From: REBR01 sp033721915
GTDB taxonomy: Bacteria; Pseudomonadota; Gammaproteobacteria; Pseudomonadales; Oleiphilaceae
Assembly (NCBI GenBank): GCA_033721915.1
Contig: JAWWAC010000011.1
Span: forward strand, 1 to 64,000
DNA: 64,000 nt
Direction: 5' to 3'
Made by a program: the position numbers and the translations under genes. Every line of letters begins with the position of its first letter. The stretch's first letter is position 1. This document shows, piece by piece, positions 32,515-41,127 of this stretch. The notes under the pieces were generated by a model. That model searched no databases and had not been told where the DNA came from. It saw nothing but the letters and a program-made list of their open reading frames with translations.

Positions 32515-33312
32515 ATGAGTGTGCAGGCCTTGCGTACCGGTGCCCTTGCGGTAGCTGGTCTCGCCCCGGCGAGTGCCATTGCGGAATCGGACTCGAATTG
32601 GGGAGTCAACCTTCCCTACGGTGTAACACCAGTCAGTCAGAATATCTACGACATCCATATGGTGGTGTTCTGGATTTCTGTGGCCATTGGTGTGGGTGTT
32701 TTTCTGGCCATGTTCTGGTCCATCTTTGCCTATCGGAAGTCCAAGGGCGCCAAGCCGGCCCATTTCCACGAGAACACCACCGTGGAGCTGATCTGGACCG
32801 TGGTGCCACTGCTGATCCTGATTGGCATGGCCGTACCTGCCACCAGCTCCCTGGTGGACATGTACGACACCAGCGAAGCCGAGCTGGACATCAAGGTCAC
32901 CGGTTATCAGTGGCGCTGGCACTATGAGTACCTGGACGAAGGGGTTGAGTTTTTCAGCAATCCCACCACGCCCAGCGCTCAACAGCGTGGTGAATCACCC
33001 AAGATGGCCACTTATAATCTGGAAGTGGACAATCAGCTGGTGCTGCCTGCCAACCGCAAGGTGCGCTTCCTGATTACTTCCAATGACGTGATCCACAACT
33101 GGTGGGTCAATGACTTTGCAGTCAAACAGGATGCAATTCCCGGTTTCGTCAACGAAGCCTGGGCGATCGTGAAGGAGCCCGGTACTTACCGCGGCCTCTG
33201 TGCCGAACTCTGCGGACAGGGCCACGCCTTCATGCCGATCGTCGTTGAAGTGCTGCCGGAAGAGGAATACGACGCATGGATCGCCGAACAGGTGGCCAAC
33301 AAAGGTTCGTAA
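32515..33312 (+). CDS. coxB: Cytochrome c oxidase subunit II
   Basis: A 265-aa subunit II of an aa3-type oxidase: signal-like N-terminus (MSVQALRTGALAVAGLAPASAIA), two membrane helices (residues about 45-70 and 85-110), then the CuA cupredoxin domain with CAELCGQGHAFMPIVV, the full Cu-binding set. There is no fused cytochrome c domain. It accepts electrons from cytochrome c in the periplasm. ATG at 32515 with GGAG upstream; a TTG at 32479 is less likely. The stop overlaps a 44-codon reading frame (TAATG). Confidence 0.97.
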   Translation: MSVQALRTGALAVAGLAPASAIAESDSNWGVNLPYGVTPVSQNIYDIHMVVFWISVAIGVGVFLAMFWSIFAYRKSKGAKPAHFHENTTVELIWTVVPLLILIGMAVPATSSLVDMYDTSEAELDIKVTGYQWRWHYEYLDEGVEFFSNPTTPSAQQRGESPKMATYNLEVDNQLVLPANRKVRFLITSNDVIHNWWVNDFAVKQDAIPGFVNEAWAIVKEPGTYRGLCAELCGQGHAFMPIVVEVLPEEEYDAWIAEQVANKGS

Positions 33313-33446
33313 TGGAAGCGGCCTTGAGCACAAACGCCTGTGGCAATGACACCGATGACGGCGTCAGTTCGCAGGGTGTCCAGGATTTCAAAGAAACCAT
33401 GGGTCGCAAGACCGAGAACGGGTTTACCTACGGGGGTTCAAGATGA
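33312..33446 (+). CDS. Candidate 44-aa small protein between coxB and ctaD
   Basis: A short reading frame starts in the coxB stop (TAATG) and ends in the ctaD start (ATGA), filling the 130-nt gap exactly. The product begins MEAALSTNACGNDTDDGVSS and ends ETMGRKTENGFTYGGSR. It is polar, acidic then basic, without a membrane segment. Overlaps on both sides suggest translational coupling. It could also be chance, or a coxB tail split off by a frameshift. No family recognised. Confidence 0.45.
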   Translation: MEAALSTNACGNDTDDGVSSQGVQDFKETMGRKTENGFTYGGSR

Positions 33447-35029
33447 GCACTGTCGCTGACGCCCATACCGATGATCATGCAGGTCACGGTCCAGCCAAGG
33501 GCATTACACGTTGGCTGTATACCACCAACCACAAAGATATCGGGGCCATGTACCTGATATTCAGTTTCACCATGTTCCTCCTCGGGGGCGCCATGGCCAT
33601 GGTGATCCGTGCCGAGCTGTTTCAGCCGGGCATGCAGATGGTGGAACCGGCTTTCTTCAACCAGATGACCACCATGCACGGCTTGGTGATGGTCTTCGGT
33701 GCCGTTATGCCGGCCTTCGTGGGCCTGGCCAACTACATGATTCCGCTGATGATTGGTGCGCCGGACATGGCGCTGCCACGGATGAACAACTGGAGCTTCT
33801 GGCTGCTGCCGGCGGCCTTTACCCTGTTGGTCTCCACCCTGTTCATGCCCGGTGGCGCCCCCAACTTCGGCTGGACTTTCTACGCACCGCTGTCCACCAG
33901 TTACGGCCCCCCAAGCACCACCTTCTTTATCTTTGCCGTGCACATCATGGGTATCTCCTCGATTATGGGGGCCATTAACGTCATTGCCACCATCATCAAC
34001 CTGCGTGCCCCTGGCATGACACTGATGAAGATGCCCCTGTTCGTGTGGACCTGGCTGATTACCGCTTTCCTGCTGATCGCCGTTATGCCGGTACTGGCGG
34101 GCGTGGTGACCATGATGCTGATGGATATCCACTTCGGCACCAGCTTCTTCGAGGCCGCTGGTGGCGGTGACCCGGTTCTGTTCCAGCACCTGTTCTGGTT
34201 CTTCGGTCACCCCGAGGTGTACATCATGATTCTGCCGGCCTTCGGCATTGTCTCCGCCATTATTCCGGCCTTCTCCCGCAAGCGCCTGTTTGGCTACACC
34301 TCCATGGTCTACGCCACCGGCGCCATCGCCGTGTTGTCCTTCTTTGTCTGGGCGCACCACATGTTTGTGGTGGGGCTGCCGCTGCAGGCGGAGCTGTTCT
34401 TCATGTACGCCACCATGATCATCGCGGTACCCACCGGCGTGAAGATCTTCAATTGGATCAGCACCATGTTCCGTGGCTCTCTGACCTTCGAAACGCCCAT
34501 GCTGTTCGCCACCTCCTTTGTCATCCTGTTCACCGTGGGTGGTCTGTCAGGGGTCATGCTGGCCATCGCGCCGGCGGACTTCCAGTACCATGACACCTAC
34601 TTTGTCGTGGCTCACTTCCACTACGTGCTGGTACCGGGCGCCATCTTTGGTATCTTTGCCGCCGTGTACTACTGGCTGCCCAAGTGGACTGGCCACATGT
34701 ACAACGAAGCGTTGGGCAAGACCCACTTCTGGATGTCCTTTATCGGCATGAACCTGGCTTTCTTCCCCATGCACTTTGTGGGTCTGGCGGGCATGCCACG
34801 GCGTTATGCGGATTATCCGCTGCAGTTCGCCAACTTCAACATGATCTCCAGCATTGGTGCCTTCATGTTCGGTGCCACACAGCTGCTGCTGCTGTACATC
34901 ATCATCAAGACCATCCGTGGCGGCAAGAAAGCCCCGGCCAAGCCCTGGGATGGTGCGGAAGGACTGGAGTGGGATCTGCCCTCGCCACTGCCCTACCACA
35001 CCTTTGCCAAGCCACCCAAGGTGGACTGA
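33443..35029 (+). CDS. ctaD: Cytochrome c oxidase subunit I
   Basis: A 528-aa catalytic subunit with twelve helices carrying heme a and the heme a3-CuB centre. WFFGHPEVYIMILPAFG holds the CuB His and the cross-linked Tyr; WAHHMFVVG holds the two CuB histidines; FQYHDTYFVVAHFHYVLV holds heme ligands. Length and motifs are complete, so this is an aa3-type (A-family) oxidase. Confidence 0.98.
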   Translation: MSTVADAHTDDHAGHGPAKGITRWLYTTNHKDIGAMYLIFSFTMFLLGGAMAMVIRAELFQPGMQMVEPAFFNQMTTMHGLVMVFGAVMPAFVGLANYMIPLMIGAPDMALPRMNNWSFWLLPAAFTLLVSTLFMPGGAPNFGWTFYAPLSTSYGPPSTTFFIFAVHIMGISSIMGAINVIATIINLRAPGMTLMKMPLFVWTWLITAFLLIAVMPVLAGVVTMMLMDIHFGTSFFEAAGGGDPVLFQHLFWFFGHPEVYIMILPAFGIVSAIIPAFSRKRLFGYTSMVYATGAIAVLSFFVWAHHMFVVGLPLQAELFFMYATMIIAVPTGVKIFNWISTMFRGSLTFETPMLFATSFVILFTVGGLSGVMLAIAPADFQYHDTYFVVAHFHYVLVPGAIFGIFAAVYYWLPKWTGHMYNEALGKTHFWMSFIGMNLAFFPMHFVGLAGMPRRYADYPLQFANFNMISSIGAFMFGATQLLLLYIIIKTIRGGKKAPAKPWDGAEGLEWDLPSPLPYHTFAKPPKVD

Positions 35030-35049
35030 GGCCGGAAGTGTGGAGTGCG

Positions 35050-35070
35050 GCGGGGCCAACAGGGCCCCGC
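35050..35070 (+). other. GC-rich hairpin between ctaD and ctaG
   Basis: Perfect 8-bp stem GCGGGGCC / GGCCCCGC with loop AACAG, 20 nt after the ctaD stop. No T-run follows, so it probably acts as an mRNA-stabilising or processing element, or a partial attenuator that lets the structural subunit exceed the assembly factor. Confidence 0.6.
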
Positions 35071-35092
35071 CCTGGGATTGAGAGAGGTTGCC

Positions 35093-35686
35093 ATGAATGA
35101 AACACAGCCGAAATCCAACAAACGTGTACTGGGCTGGTCGGTACTGGCCGTGGTGGGCATGTTTGCTTTCGGTTTTGCCCTGGTGCCACTCTACGATGTG
35201 ATGTGCGAGGCGCTGGGTATCAACGGCAAAACCGGCAGCCAGTACACAGTGGAAGCGCCGGATGAGATGCGGGTGGATACCTCCCGAACCGTTCGGGTGC
35301 AGTTCACTGCCCAGAAGGGCCCGGATATGCCCTGGGAATTCAGTGCCGACCAGCGCAGTGTGGAGGTACACCCAGGCGAAATGACTTTTGTGGAGTTTGT
35401 GGCTCATAATCCCACGGACCAGGTGATGACGGCCCAGGCCATACCCAGCCTGTCACCCTCAAAGGGGGCCAATTATTTCCACAAGACGGAATGTTTCTGC
35501 TTTCAGGAACAGAAGCTGGAGCCGGGTGAAACGGTACGGATGCCACTGGTGTTCTTTGTGGACGACCAGGCACCCAAGTCCCTTCACCGGGTGACGCTCA
35601 ACTACACCATCTACGAACAGTCCCGCAGCGAGTCCGTCGCTCCGGTGGCGGAAAAAGTAGACTCAAAAACAACGGATAGAGGTTAA
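35093..35686 (+). CDS. ctaG: Cytochrome c oxidase assembly protein CtaG/Cox11
   Basis: A 197-aa copper chaperone that delivers CuB to subunit I. One N-terminal membrane anchor (VLGWSVLAVVGMFAFGFALVP) is followed by a periplasmic beta-domain with the Cu motif ECFCFQEQKLEPGETVRMPL. The ATG at 35093 (MNETQPKSNK) with GAGAGG upstream is chosen over one at 35045 that would translate the hairpin. Confidence 0.96.
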   Translation: MNETQPKSNKRVLGWSVLAVVGMFAFGFALVPLYDVMCEALGINGKTGSQYTVEAPDEMRVDTSRTVRVQFTAQKGPDMPWEFSADQRSVEVHPGEMTFVEFVAHNPTDQVMTAQAIPSLSPSKGANYFHKTECFCFQEQKLEPGETVRMPLVFFVDDQAPKSLHRVTLNYTIYEQSRSESVAPVAEKVDSKTTDRG

Positions 35687-35700
35687 CGACCGGAGGCGGC

Positions 35701-36588
35701 ATGTCGACTGACCAGTCTTACTACGTACCAGATCAAAGCAAGTGGCCGATTATCGGCAGCGTCGGGATGTTCCTGATGCTGGGTGGATTGGCCGCAGTGA
35801 TGGTCAACAATGCCGAGAGCAACCCCACAACCACGGCCTGGGTGGCGTTTACACTTGGCACCCTGACCATGATCTACATGATTTCCGGCTGGTTGCGTGA
35901 CGTAATCAAAGAAAGCCATGCGGGTCTCTATGATGACCAGATGGATCGCTCGTTCCGTCAGGGCATGGGCTGGTTTATCTTCTCGGAAGTGGCTTTCTTC
36001 CTGGCCCTTTTTGGCGCTCTCTTCTATGTACGCTTTTTCGCCGTCCCCTGGCTGGGTGGTGAAGGTGCCAAAGGTTCCGCCAACATGCTCTGGGAGGGCT
36101 TCCAGGCCCAGTGGCCCTTGATCAACATGCCGGACCCCAGCAACTACCGGGTCCCTACCGAAGTCTTTGGCCCATGGGGGCTTGCACTGATCAACACGGC
36201 TCTTCTGGTGACGTCGTCCATTACCCTGACGTTCTCTCACCACGCCCTGAAAAAGAACCACCGCAAGCCCACCATCCTGTGGATGGCGGCCACCATTGTT
36301 CTGGGTCTGATATTCCTGTTTGTTCAGGGTTACGAGTACTACGAGGCCTATGCTCACATCAATCTGACACTGGAGTCGGGCATCTTCGGCAGCCTGTTCT
36401 TCCTGATGACCGGTTTCCACGGTCTGCACGTGGTGCTGGGTACCACCATTCTGATCGTGCTGCTGGTGCGGCTGATGAAGGGGCACTTTACCGCGGAAAA
36501 CCATTTTGGTTATGAAGCCGGTGCCTGGTACTGGCACTTTGTGGACGTGGTCTGGATTGGTCTCTTTGTCTGTGTCTATGTACTCTGA
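35701..36588 (+). CDS. ctaE: Cytochrome c oxidase subunit III
   Basis: A 295-aa, seven-helix subunit III that stabilises the oxidase. Conserved parts include FIFSEVAFFLALFGALFYVRF, a Glu-containing helix HHALKKNHRK and the end FHGLHVVLGTTILIVLLVRL, WYWHFVDVVWIGLFVCVYVL. It ends the first run of co-directional genes; a stem-loop follows. Confidence 0.97.
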   Translation: MSTDQSYYVPDQSKWPIIGSVGMFLMLGGLAAVMVNNAESNPTTTAWVAFTLGTLTMIYMISGWLRDVIKESHAGLYDDQMDRSFRQGMGWFIFSEVAFFLALFGALFYVRFFAVPWLGGEGAKGSANMLWEGFQAQWPLINMPDPSNYRVPTEVFGPWGLALINTALLVTSSITLTFSHHALKKNHRKPTILWMAATIVLGLIFLFVQGYEYYEAYAHINLTLESGIFGSLFFLMTGFHGLHVVLGTTILIVLLVRLMKGHFTAENHFGYEAGAWYWHFVDVVWIGLFVCVYVL

Positions 36589-36612
36589 TCACAGACCCTG
36601 AAAAGAAACAGA

Positions 36613-36636
36613 GGGGTTGGTTTTACCAGCCCCTTT
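36613..36636 (+). terminator. Stem-loop terminator after ctaE
   Basis: Stem GGGGTTGG / CCAGCCCC (one G-T wobble) with loop TTTTA and a short TTT. It is only 4 nt from the end of the convergent DUF2909 gene, so it may serve both strands; the T-run is weak. Confidence 0.5.
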
Positions 36637-36640
36637 GCGT

Positions 36641-36853
36641 TCACTGAGCCAGAGGAATCGTATTCAGCTCCAGTTGCCCGGTCATCAACCCCACCACGAT
36701 CAGCACCCCCAGAATCACGGACAAGCCCACCCGCACGATCAGACTGTTGACTACCCGCAACTTTGACCCGTCATCCTTCATCAGGAAGAAAAAACCACTG
36801 AACAGGCTGATGATGATACCCAGCAGCACAACCACGATAAGAAACTTCAGCAT
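36641..36853 (-). CDS. DUF2909 twin-helix membrane protein
   Basis: A 70-aa protein with two membrane helices: MLKFLIVVVLLGIIISLFSG and LIVRVGLSVILGVLIVVGLM. It belongs to the small DUF2909 family that is found in cox clusters of Pseudomonas and relatives, usually on the opposite strand as here. A role in oxidase assembly is inferred from position. The ATG at 36853 is used; the long upstream extension is antisense to SURF1. Confidence 0.85.
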   Translation of the reverse strand: MLKFLIVVVLLGIIISLFSGFFFLMKDDGSKLRVVNSLIVRVGLSVILGVLIVVGLMTGQLELNTIPLAQ

Positions 36854-36900
36854 AGGAAGACTCTCTTGAAATCCAGTAAATCGGTACACTATAACAGAGC

Positions 36901-37650
36901 ATGACCCAACCGAGCAGATCATCCCAATGGCAATGGCGTCCTGACTGGCGCATCTGGACACTAACTGTTTTGTTGCTACCCGTTTTGCTGTCACTGGGCT
37001 TCTGGCAGCTGGACAGGGCACAGCAGAAAGCCGAGGAACAGGCCCGCTGGGAGAGCACCGAAAGCGACATCTGGCCACCCACCGACCCGGCCCCGGGCCA
37101 GCCGTTCACAGTGGCCGGCCACTACGACGCCCACTACCAGTGGCTGCTGGATAACCGCACCCGGGACGGACAGCGCGGCTATGAGCTTTACCAGCTGTTC
37201 CGGCCACTGGCCGGGGAGCCACTGGTGGTCAATCGTGGCTGGCTGGCCGCACCACGCAGCCGCCAGCAACTGCCCAGTGTGTCGACCCCGGAGGGTCCTG
37301 TGGTGCTGGAAACCCGGCTGGCGCAATGGCCACAACCCCCCATGGTGGGTGAGAGTGACCCGGCGGACGCGACAGGCTGGCCACGACGGGTACAGTCACT
37401 GGATCAGTCCGATGTGCTGGAAGTCCTGGACGCCGTGTCTCCTTATACGGTGCGCCTGGCCAATGCGGACCAGCCGGGTGCGCTCAGAGTGGACTGGCAG
37501 CCGGATACCATGGGCGTTGCCACCCACAAGGGCTACGCCCTGCAATGGTTTTCACTGGCGGTCGTACTACTGACACTGACCATCGCCAGCAGTTTCCGTA
37601 AAAATACCGATGAGCCCCATCAAGACACAGAGGAATCACAGCGCCAATGA
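36901..37650 (+). CDS. SURF1-family oxidase assembly protein
   Basis: A 249-aa protein anchored by helices near both ends (LTVLLLPVLLSLGFWQLDRA at residues about 20-40; YALQWFSLAVVLLTLTIASS near 220). SURF1 helps insert heme a into subunit I. Motifs: RAQQKAEEQARW, YHYQWLLDNRTRDGQRGYEL-like block with LDNRTRDGQRGYE, and THKGYALQWFSLA. Its stop overlaps the next gene (ATGA). Confidence 0.93.
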   Translation: MTQPSRSSQWQWRPDWRIWTLTVLLLPVLLSLGFWQLDRAQQKAEEQARWESTESDIWPPTDPAPGQPFTVAGHYDAHYQWLLDNRTRDGQRGYELYQLFRPLAGEPLVVNRGWLAAPRSRQQLPSVSTPEGPVVLETRLAQWPQPPMVGESDPADATGWPRRVQSLDQSDVLEVLDAVSPYTVRLANADQPGALRVDWQPDTMGVATHKGYALQWFSLAVVLLTLTIASSFRKNTDEPHQDTEESQRQ

Positions 37651-38258
37651 CGAATCCATCGCAACACAACCAACACGATCCGGCTGCCGTGCGACGCGGA
37701 CAACTCAAGGCATTGGCCCTGTTTGCCATCGCCATTGTTCCGGTGCTTGTCGCCTCTCTGATGTATTTCACCGGTTGGGGCGTGCCCGAAGGCACCTCCA
37801 ACAAGGGAGATCTGGTGCCTCAGGGCACACTGGCCTCGGATCTGGGTCTGGTCACCAGCGAGGGTGAGTCCCTCGATACGCTCTTTATTGATGAAAACGA
37901 AGACGCCACCTGGTGGCTGCTGGTGGTGGCGGATGAGTGCAACCAGGCCTGTGAGGAGATGGTGTTTCTTACCCGTCAGGTGCACATCTCCCTCAACCGC
38001 CAGTCCAACCGGCTGCAGCGGGCTTTCTATGCCAGCAATGCCGAGGAAGTGGACCTGTCAGAGCATCCCCGCCTGAGCCTGTGGAAGAAGGCCAACGGCA
38101 CGGTGTCACTGCCAGAGGGGCAGACACCCGCGGATGGACCCTATGCCTACATTATCGATCCCATCGGTAATCTGGTGATGCGCTATGACAGCTCACACAA
38201 GGGGCGTGACATGCTGGATGATCTGAAACACCTGTTCAAAGTCTCTCCACTGGGTTAA
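37647..38258 (+). CDS. Thioredoxin-fold oxidase-cluster protein with CXXXC
   Basis: A 203-aa membrane-anchored protein (helix at residues about 22-44) conserved between SURF1 and heme A synthase genes in Pseudomonas-type clusters. It carries CNQAC, a Sco-like CXXXC, in VVADECNQACEEMVFLTRQVH, but no obvious copper-binding histidine of true Sco downstream (DPIGNLVMRYD). It may be a divergent copper chaperone or thiol reductase for CuA. Overlaps SURF1 by 4 nt. Confidence 0.75.
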   Translation: MTNPSQHNQHDPAAVRRGQLKALALFAIAIVPVLVASLMYFTGWGVPEGTSNKGDLVPQGTLASDLGLVTSEGESLDTLFIDENEDATWWLLVVADECNQACEEMVFLTRQVHISLNRQSNRLQRAFYASNAEEVDLSEHPRLSLWKKANGTVSLPEGQTPADGPYAYIIDPIGNLVMRYDSSHKGRDMLDDLKHLFKVSPLG

Positions 38259-38282
38259 CTCCACCATTGCGGGTAATCAGCC

Positions 38283-39365
38283 ATGAAATCAACTTCTACT
38301 CCTGATCTGGTGGCCCTGGGCAAGCTGCGCCTCTGGGCCATCGTGGCGTTTTTTTTCACCATCGTTGTGATTGTACTCGGAGCCTGGACCCGTCTGGTCG
38401 AGGCCGGGCTGGGCTGCCCGGACTGGCCAGGGTGCTATGGTTTTCTCACCGTCCCCAGCGGGGCCGAGAATGTACAGCTGGCTGAGTCCCGTTTCCCGGA
38501 TGCGCCACTGGATGCGACCAAAGGCTGGCCGGAGATGATCCATCGTTACGCGGCGGGGATTCTGGGGTTGATCATTTTCGGCATGACGGTTGCCAGCTAT
38601 CGACTGCGCCAGTACGGCGCGCCGCTGAAGCAGACCCTTTTCATGTCGGCGTTTGTCTGCCTGCAAGCCGCTTTCGGTGCCTGGACAGTGACCCTTTCCC
38701 TGTGGCCACAGGTGGTGGCCGCCCATCTTCTGGGTGGCTTCACGACACTGACACTGGTGTTTATCCTGGCACTGCGGCTGAGCCCTCTGAAACTGGCCGG
38801 CCTGAGTGCCACTGCGTCGGAAAAGCTGCGTCGCCTGCGACCGCTGCTCTATGCGGCGCTGGCACTGGTGGTGATGCAGATTGCACTGGGGGCCTGGACG
38901 GCGTCCAACTACGCGGCCCTTGCCTGCCCGGATTTCCCCACCTGTCAGGGTGAGTGGTGGCCTGAAATGGACATTGCCCACGGCTTTGATGTCACCCAGA
39001 GTGTTGGACCCAACTACATGGGCGGTCAGCTCGCCCATGAGGGACGCATTGCCATTCACCAGTTTCACCGGGTGGGGGCCATTGTGGTCACGGTTGTTCT
39101 TCTGGTGCTGTTTGCATTGCTGTTCCGCCAGACACGGGGCTCCAGCCTGAACCGCTGGGTGTGGGTGTCACTGGCGGCCCTGGTCCTGCAGATGGTGCTG
39201 GGGGTGGTGAATGTGCTGCTGCACATCCCGGTCGCCATTGCCGTGGCCCATAACGCAGGGGGCGCACTGCTGCTGATCAGCCTGGTGAATCTGGCGTACC
39301 GGTTGCACCACCTGCCTGCAAACGGGGACAATGGCGGACTACAACGGCAAGAGGCAGGCCCATGA
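38283..39365 (+). CDS. ctaA: Heme A synthase (COX15/CtaA)
   Basis: A 360-aa, eight-helix enzyme oxidising heme O to heme A. The paired heme-ligand histidines are in MIHRYAAGILGL, VVAAHLLGGF, HQFHRVGA and VAHNAGGALLL; the first extracytoplasmic loop has CPDWPGC. Its stop overlaps ctaB (ATGA). Confidence 0.95.
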   Translation: MKSTSTPDLVALGKLRLWAIVAFFFTIVVIVLGAWTRLVEAGLGCPDWPGCYGFLTVPSGAENVQLAESRFPDAPLDATKGWPEMIHRYAAGILGLIIFGMTVASYRLRQYGAPLKQTLFMSAFVCLQAAFGAWTVTLSLWPQVVAAHLLGGFTTLTLVFILALRLSPLKLAGLSATASEKLRRLRPLLYAALALVVMQIALGAWTASNYAALACPDFPTCQGEWWPEMDIAHGFDVTQSVGPNYMGGQLAHEGRIAIHQFHRVGAIVVTVVLLVLFALLFRQTRGSSLNRWVWVSLAALVLQMVLGVVNVLLHIPVAIAVAHNAGGALLLISLVNLAYRLHHLPANGDNGGLQRQEAGP

Positions 39366-40258
39366 GCTCCCAATCCCAGACCGCAACATCCGCCCGTCCA
39401 GGCTGGCAGGACTATCTTGAGCTGACCAAGCCCAAGGTGGTGGCGCTGATGCTGATGACGGCGGTGATCGGTATGGTGCTGGCCGAGCCGGGCCTGCCCT
39501 CCTGGCAGGTTCTGTTTTACGGCAACCTGGGCATTGGCCTTCTCTCCGGTGCCGCCGCCGTCGTCAACCATGTGGTGGACCAGAAAGTGGACACACAGAT
39601 GGCCCGCACCGCGCGGCGCCCCGTTGCCACAGGGCGGCTGAGCAACCTTCAGGCACTGGGATTCGCGGCCACCATCGGTCTGCTGGGCATGATCGTACTG
39701 GTCTGGCAGATCAACATGCTCACCGCCTGGCTGACCCTGGCCTCCCTGGTCGGCTATGCGGTTATCTACACGCTGTTTCTCAAACGGGCCACACCCCAGA
39801 ATATCGTGATCGGTGGTCTGGCGGGTGCCATGCCACCGCTGCTTGGCTGGACGGCGGTGACCAACTCCGTGGATGCCAACGGGCTTCTGCTGGTGCTCAT
39901 CATCTTTGCCTGGACGCCACCTCATTTCTGGGCGCTGGCCATTCACCGCAAGGAAGAGTATGCCAAGGCCGGTATTCCCATGCTGCCGGTTACCCATGGC
40001 AACCGGTTTACCGAGTTCCATATCATTCTCTACACACTGGTGCTGATCGCCGTCACATTGATGCCGGTGGCCACGGGTATGTCGGGACTGATTTATCTGG
40101 TGGCCGCGGTGCTTCTGGGGCTGCGTTTCCTGCAGCTGAGCATTCGCCTGTGGCGCTTTGACGATCGCCGTGTGGCACTGCATACGTTCAAGTTTTCCAT
40201 TACTTACCTGATGTTGCTGTTCGCGTTCCTGCTGATTGACCATTTTGTGCGTTTTTAG
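39362..40258 (+). CDS. ctaB: Protoheme IX farnesyltransferase (heme O synthase)
   Basis: A 298-aa UbiA-family prenyltransferase that farnesylates heme B. The first Asp-rich motif is NHVVDQKVDTQMARTARRP and the second block is WTPPHFWALAIHRKEEYAKA with PVTHG. About nine helices. It is coupled to ctaA upstream and 12 nt from sco downstream. Confidence 0.97.
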   Translation: MSSQSQTATSARPGWQDYLELTKPKVVALMLMTAVIGMVLAEPGLPSWQVLFYGNLGIGLLSGAAAVVNHVVDQKVDTQMARTARRPVATGRLSNLQALGFAATIGLLGMIVLVWQINMLTAWLTLASLVGYAVIYTLFLKRATPQNIVIGGLAGAMPPLLGWTAVTNSVDANGLLLVLIIFAWTPPHFWALAIHRKEEYAKAGIPMLPVTHGNRFTEFHIILYTLVLIAVTLMPVATGMSGLIYLVAAVLLGLRFLQLSIRLWRFDDRRVALHTFKFSITYLMLLFAFLLIDHFVRF

Positions 40259-40270
40259 AGGGCTTCAACC

Positions 40271-40924
40271 ATGTCCACACAGGGCAAAATCTATTTCACT
40301 GCGGCCTTGCTGTTTGCCCTGGTCGCAGGCGTTATCGCGCTGACCTTTGTCACCCAGGGGACCGGTGCGGAGGGGAGCCGGGAGATGCCGGACCTCTCCG
40401 AGTACAACACCTATCTCTACGAAGAGCCCCGGGGCATCCGGGAATTTGAGCTGGTGAACGACCAGGGAGAGCCGGTGGACAATGACATGCTACTGGGCCA
40501 GTGGACCATTGCCTTTATCGGCTTTACCTACTGCCCGGACATCTGTCCGGCCACCATGGCCACCCTGTCACGGGCCGCCAAACAGATCAGCCCGGATGTG
40601 CCCGATCCGCAGTTCCTCATGATCAGCGCCGACCCGGAGCGGGATACTCCGGAACAGCTGAGCAGCTACGTCAGCTTCTTCGGTGACGACTTCCGCGGTG
40701 TTACCGGCGACCGGGAGACACTGCGCAAGCTGGCCCGAGACCTCAACGCCGTCTTCACCCACCGTAAAGATGAAGAGGGTGAGGTAGTGGTGGACCACAG
40801 CGCCCACCTGGCACTGATCTCCCCTCACGGCAACTTTGTGGGCATGGTGCAACCCCCTATGGAAGCGGACAAAATCGCCACCATCTACCACGCCGTCGCC
40901 CACTGGATCCCACCTCAGAACTGA
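40271..40924 (+). CDS. Sco1/SenC-family copper chaperone
   Basis: A 217-aa protein with an N-terminal anchor and a thioredoxin fold. The copper site is complete: CPDIC (FTYCPDICPATM) and the distal His in VVDHSAHLALISP. It metallates CuA of subunit II. It is the last gene of the oxidase cluster; a stem-loop follows. Confidence 0.95.
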   Translation: MSTQGKIYFTAALLFALVAGVIALTFVTQGTGAEGSREMPDLSEYNTYLYEEPRGIREFELVNDQGEPVDNDMLLGQWTIAFIGFTYCPDICPATMATLSRAAKQISPDVPDPQFLMISADPERDTPEQLSSYVSFFGDDFRGVTGDRETLRKLARDLNAVFTHRKDEEGEVVVDHSAHLALISPHGNFVGMVQPPMEADKIATIYHAVAHWIPPQN

Positions 40925-40951
40925 TACTGCCCCTCTCAACCCGATAAAAAA

Positions 40952-40974
40952 GCACCGGCCCCAACTGCCGGTGC
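40952..40974 (-). terminator. Stem-loop after the sco gene, T-run on the minus side
   Basis: Perfect 8-bp stem GCACCGGC / GCCGGTGC with a 7-nt loop, 27 nt past the sco stop. A six-base A-tract lies on its left, so a canonical terminator exists on the minus strand only; on the plus strand it lacks a T-run. It probably still insulates the oxidase cluster from the repeat region. Confidence 0.55.
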
Positions 40975-41031
40975 CAAAATTACAGCCGTTAAAAAACAAA
41001 CCCCCAACACACATCACCACCACCCCACCCT

Positions 41032-41127
41032 AAAGCCCAAAGCCCAAAGCCCAAAGCCCAAAGCCCAAGGGCCAAGGGCCAAGGGCCAAGGGCCCAAGGG
41101 CCCAAGGACAGGCCCAAGGACAGGCAC
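41032..41127 (+). repeat. Graded 7-bp tandem array changing into the dispersed motif
   Basis: Five units AAAGCCC (41032-41066), three AAGGGCC (41067-41087), two AAGGGCCC (41088-41103), one AAGGACAGGCCC (41104-41115) and one AAGGACAGGCAC (41116-41127). Each block differs by one or two steps from its neighbour and the last is the GGACAGGCAC motif, so the array looks like a snapshot of slippage and mutation producing the motif, or the reverse. Confidence 0.9.

Noticed and set aside
35045..35092. Longer N-terminus for ctaG
   Set aside because: It would translate the GC hairpin; the ATG at 35093 gives the conserved family start with a good ribosome binding site.
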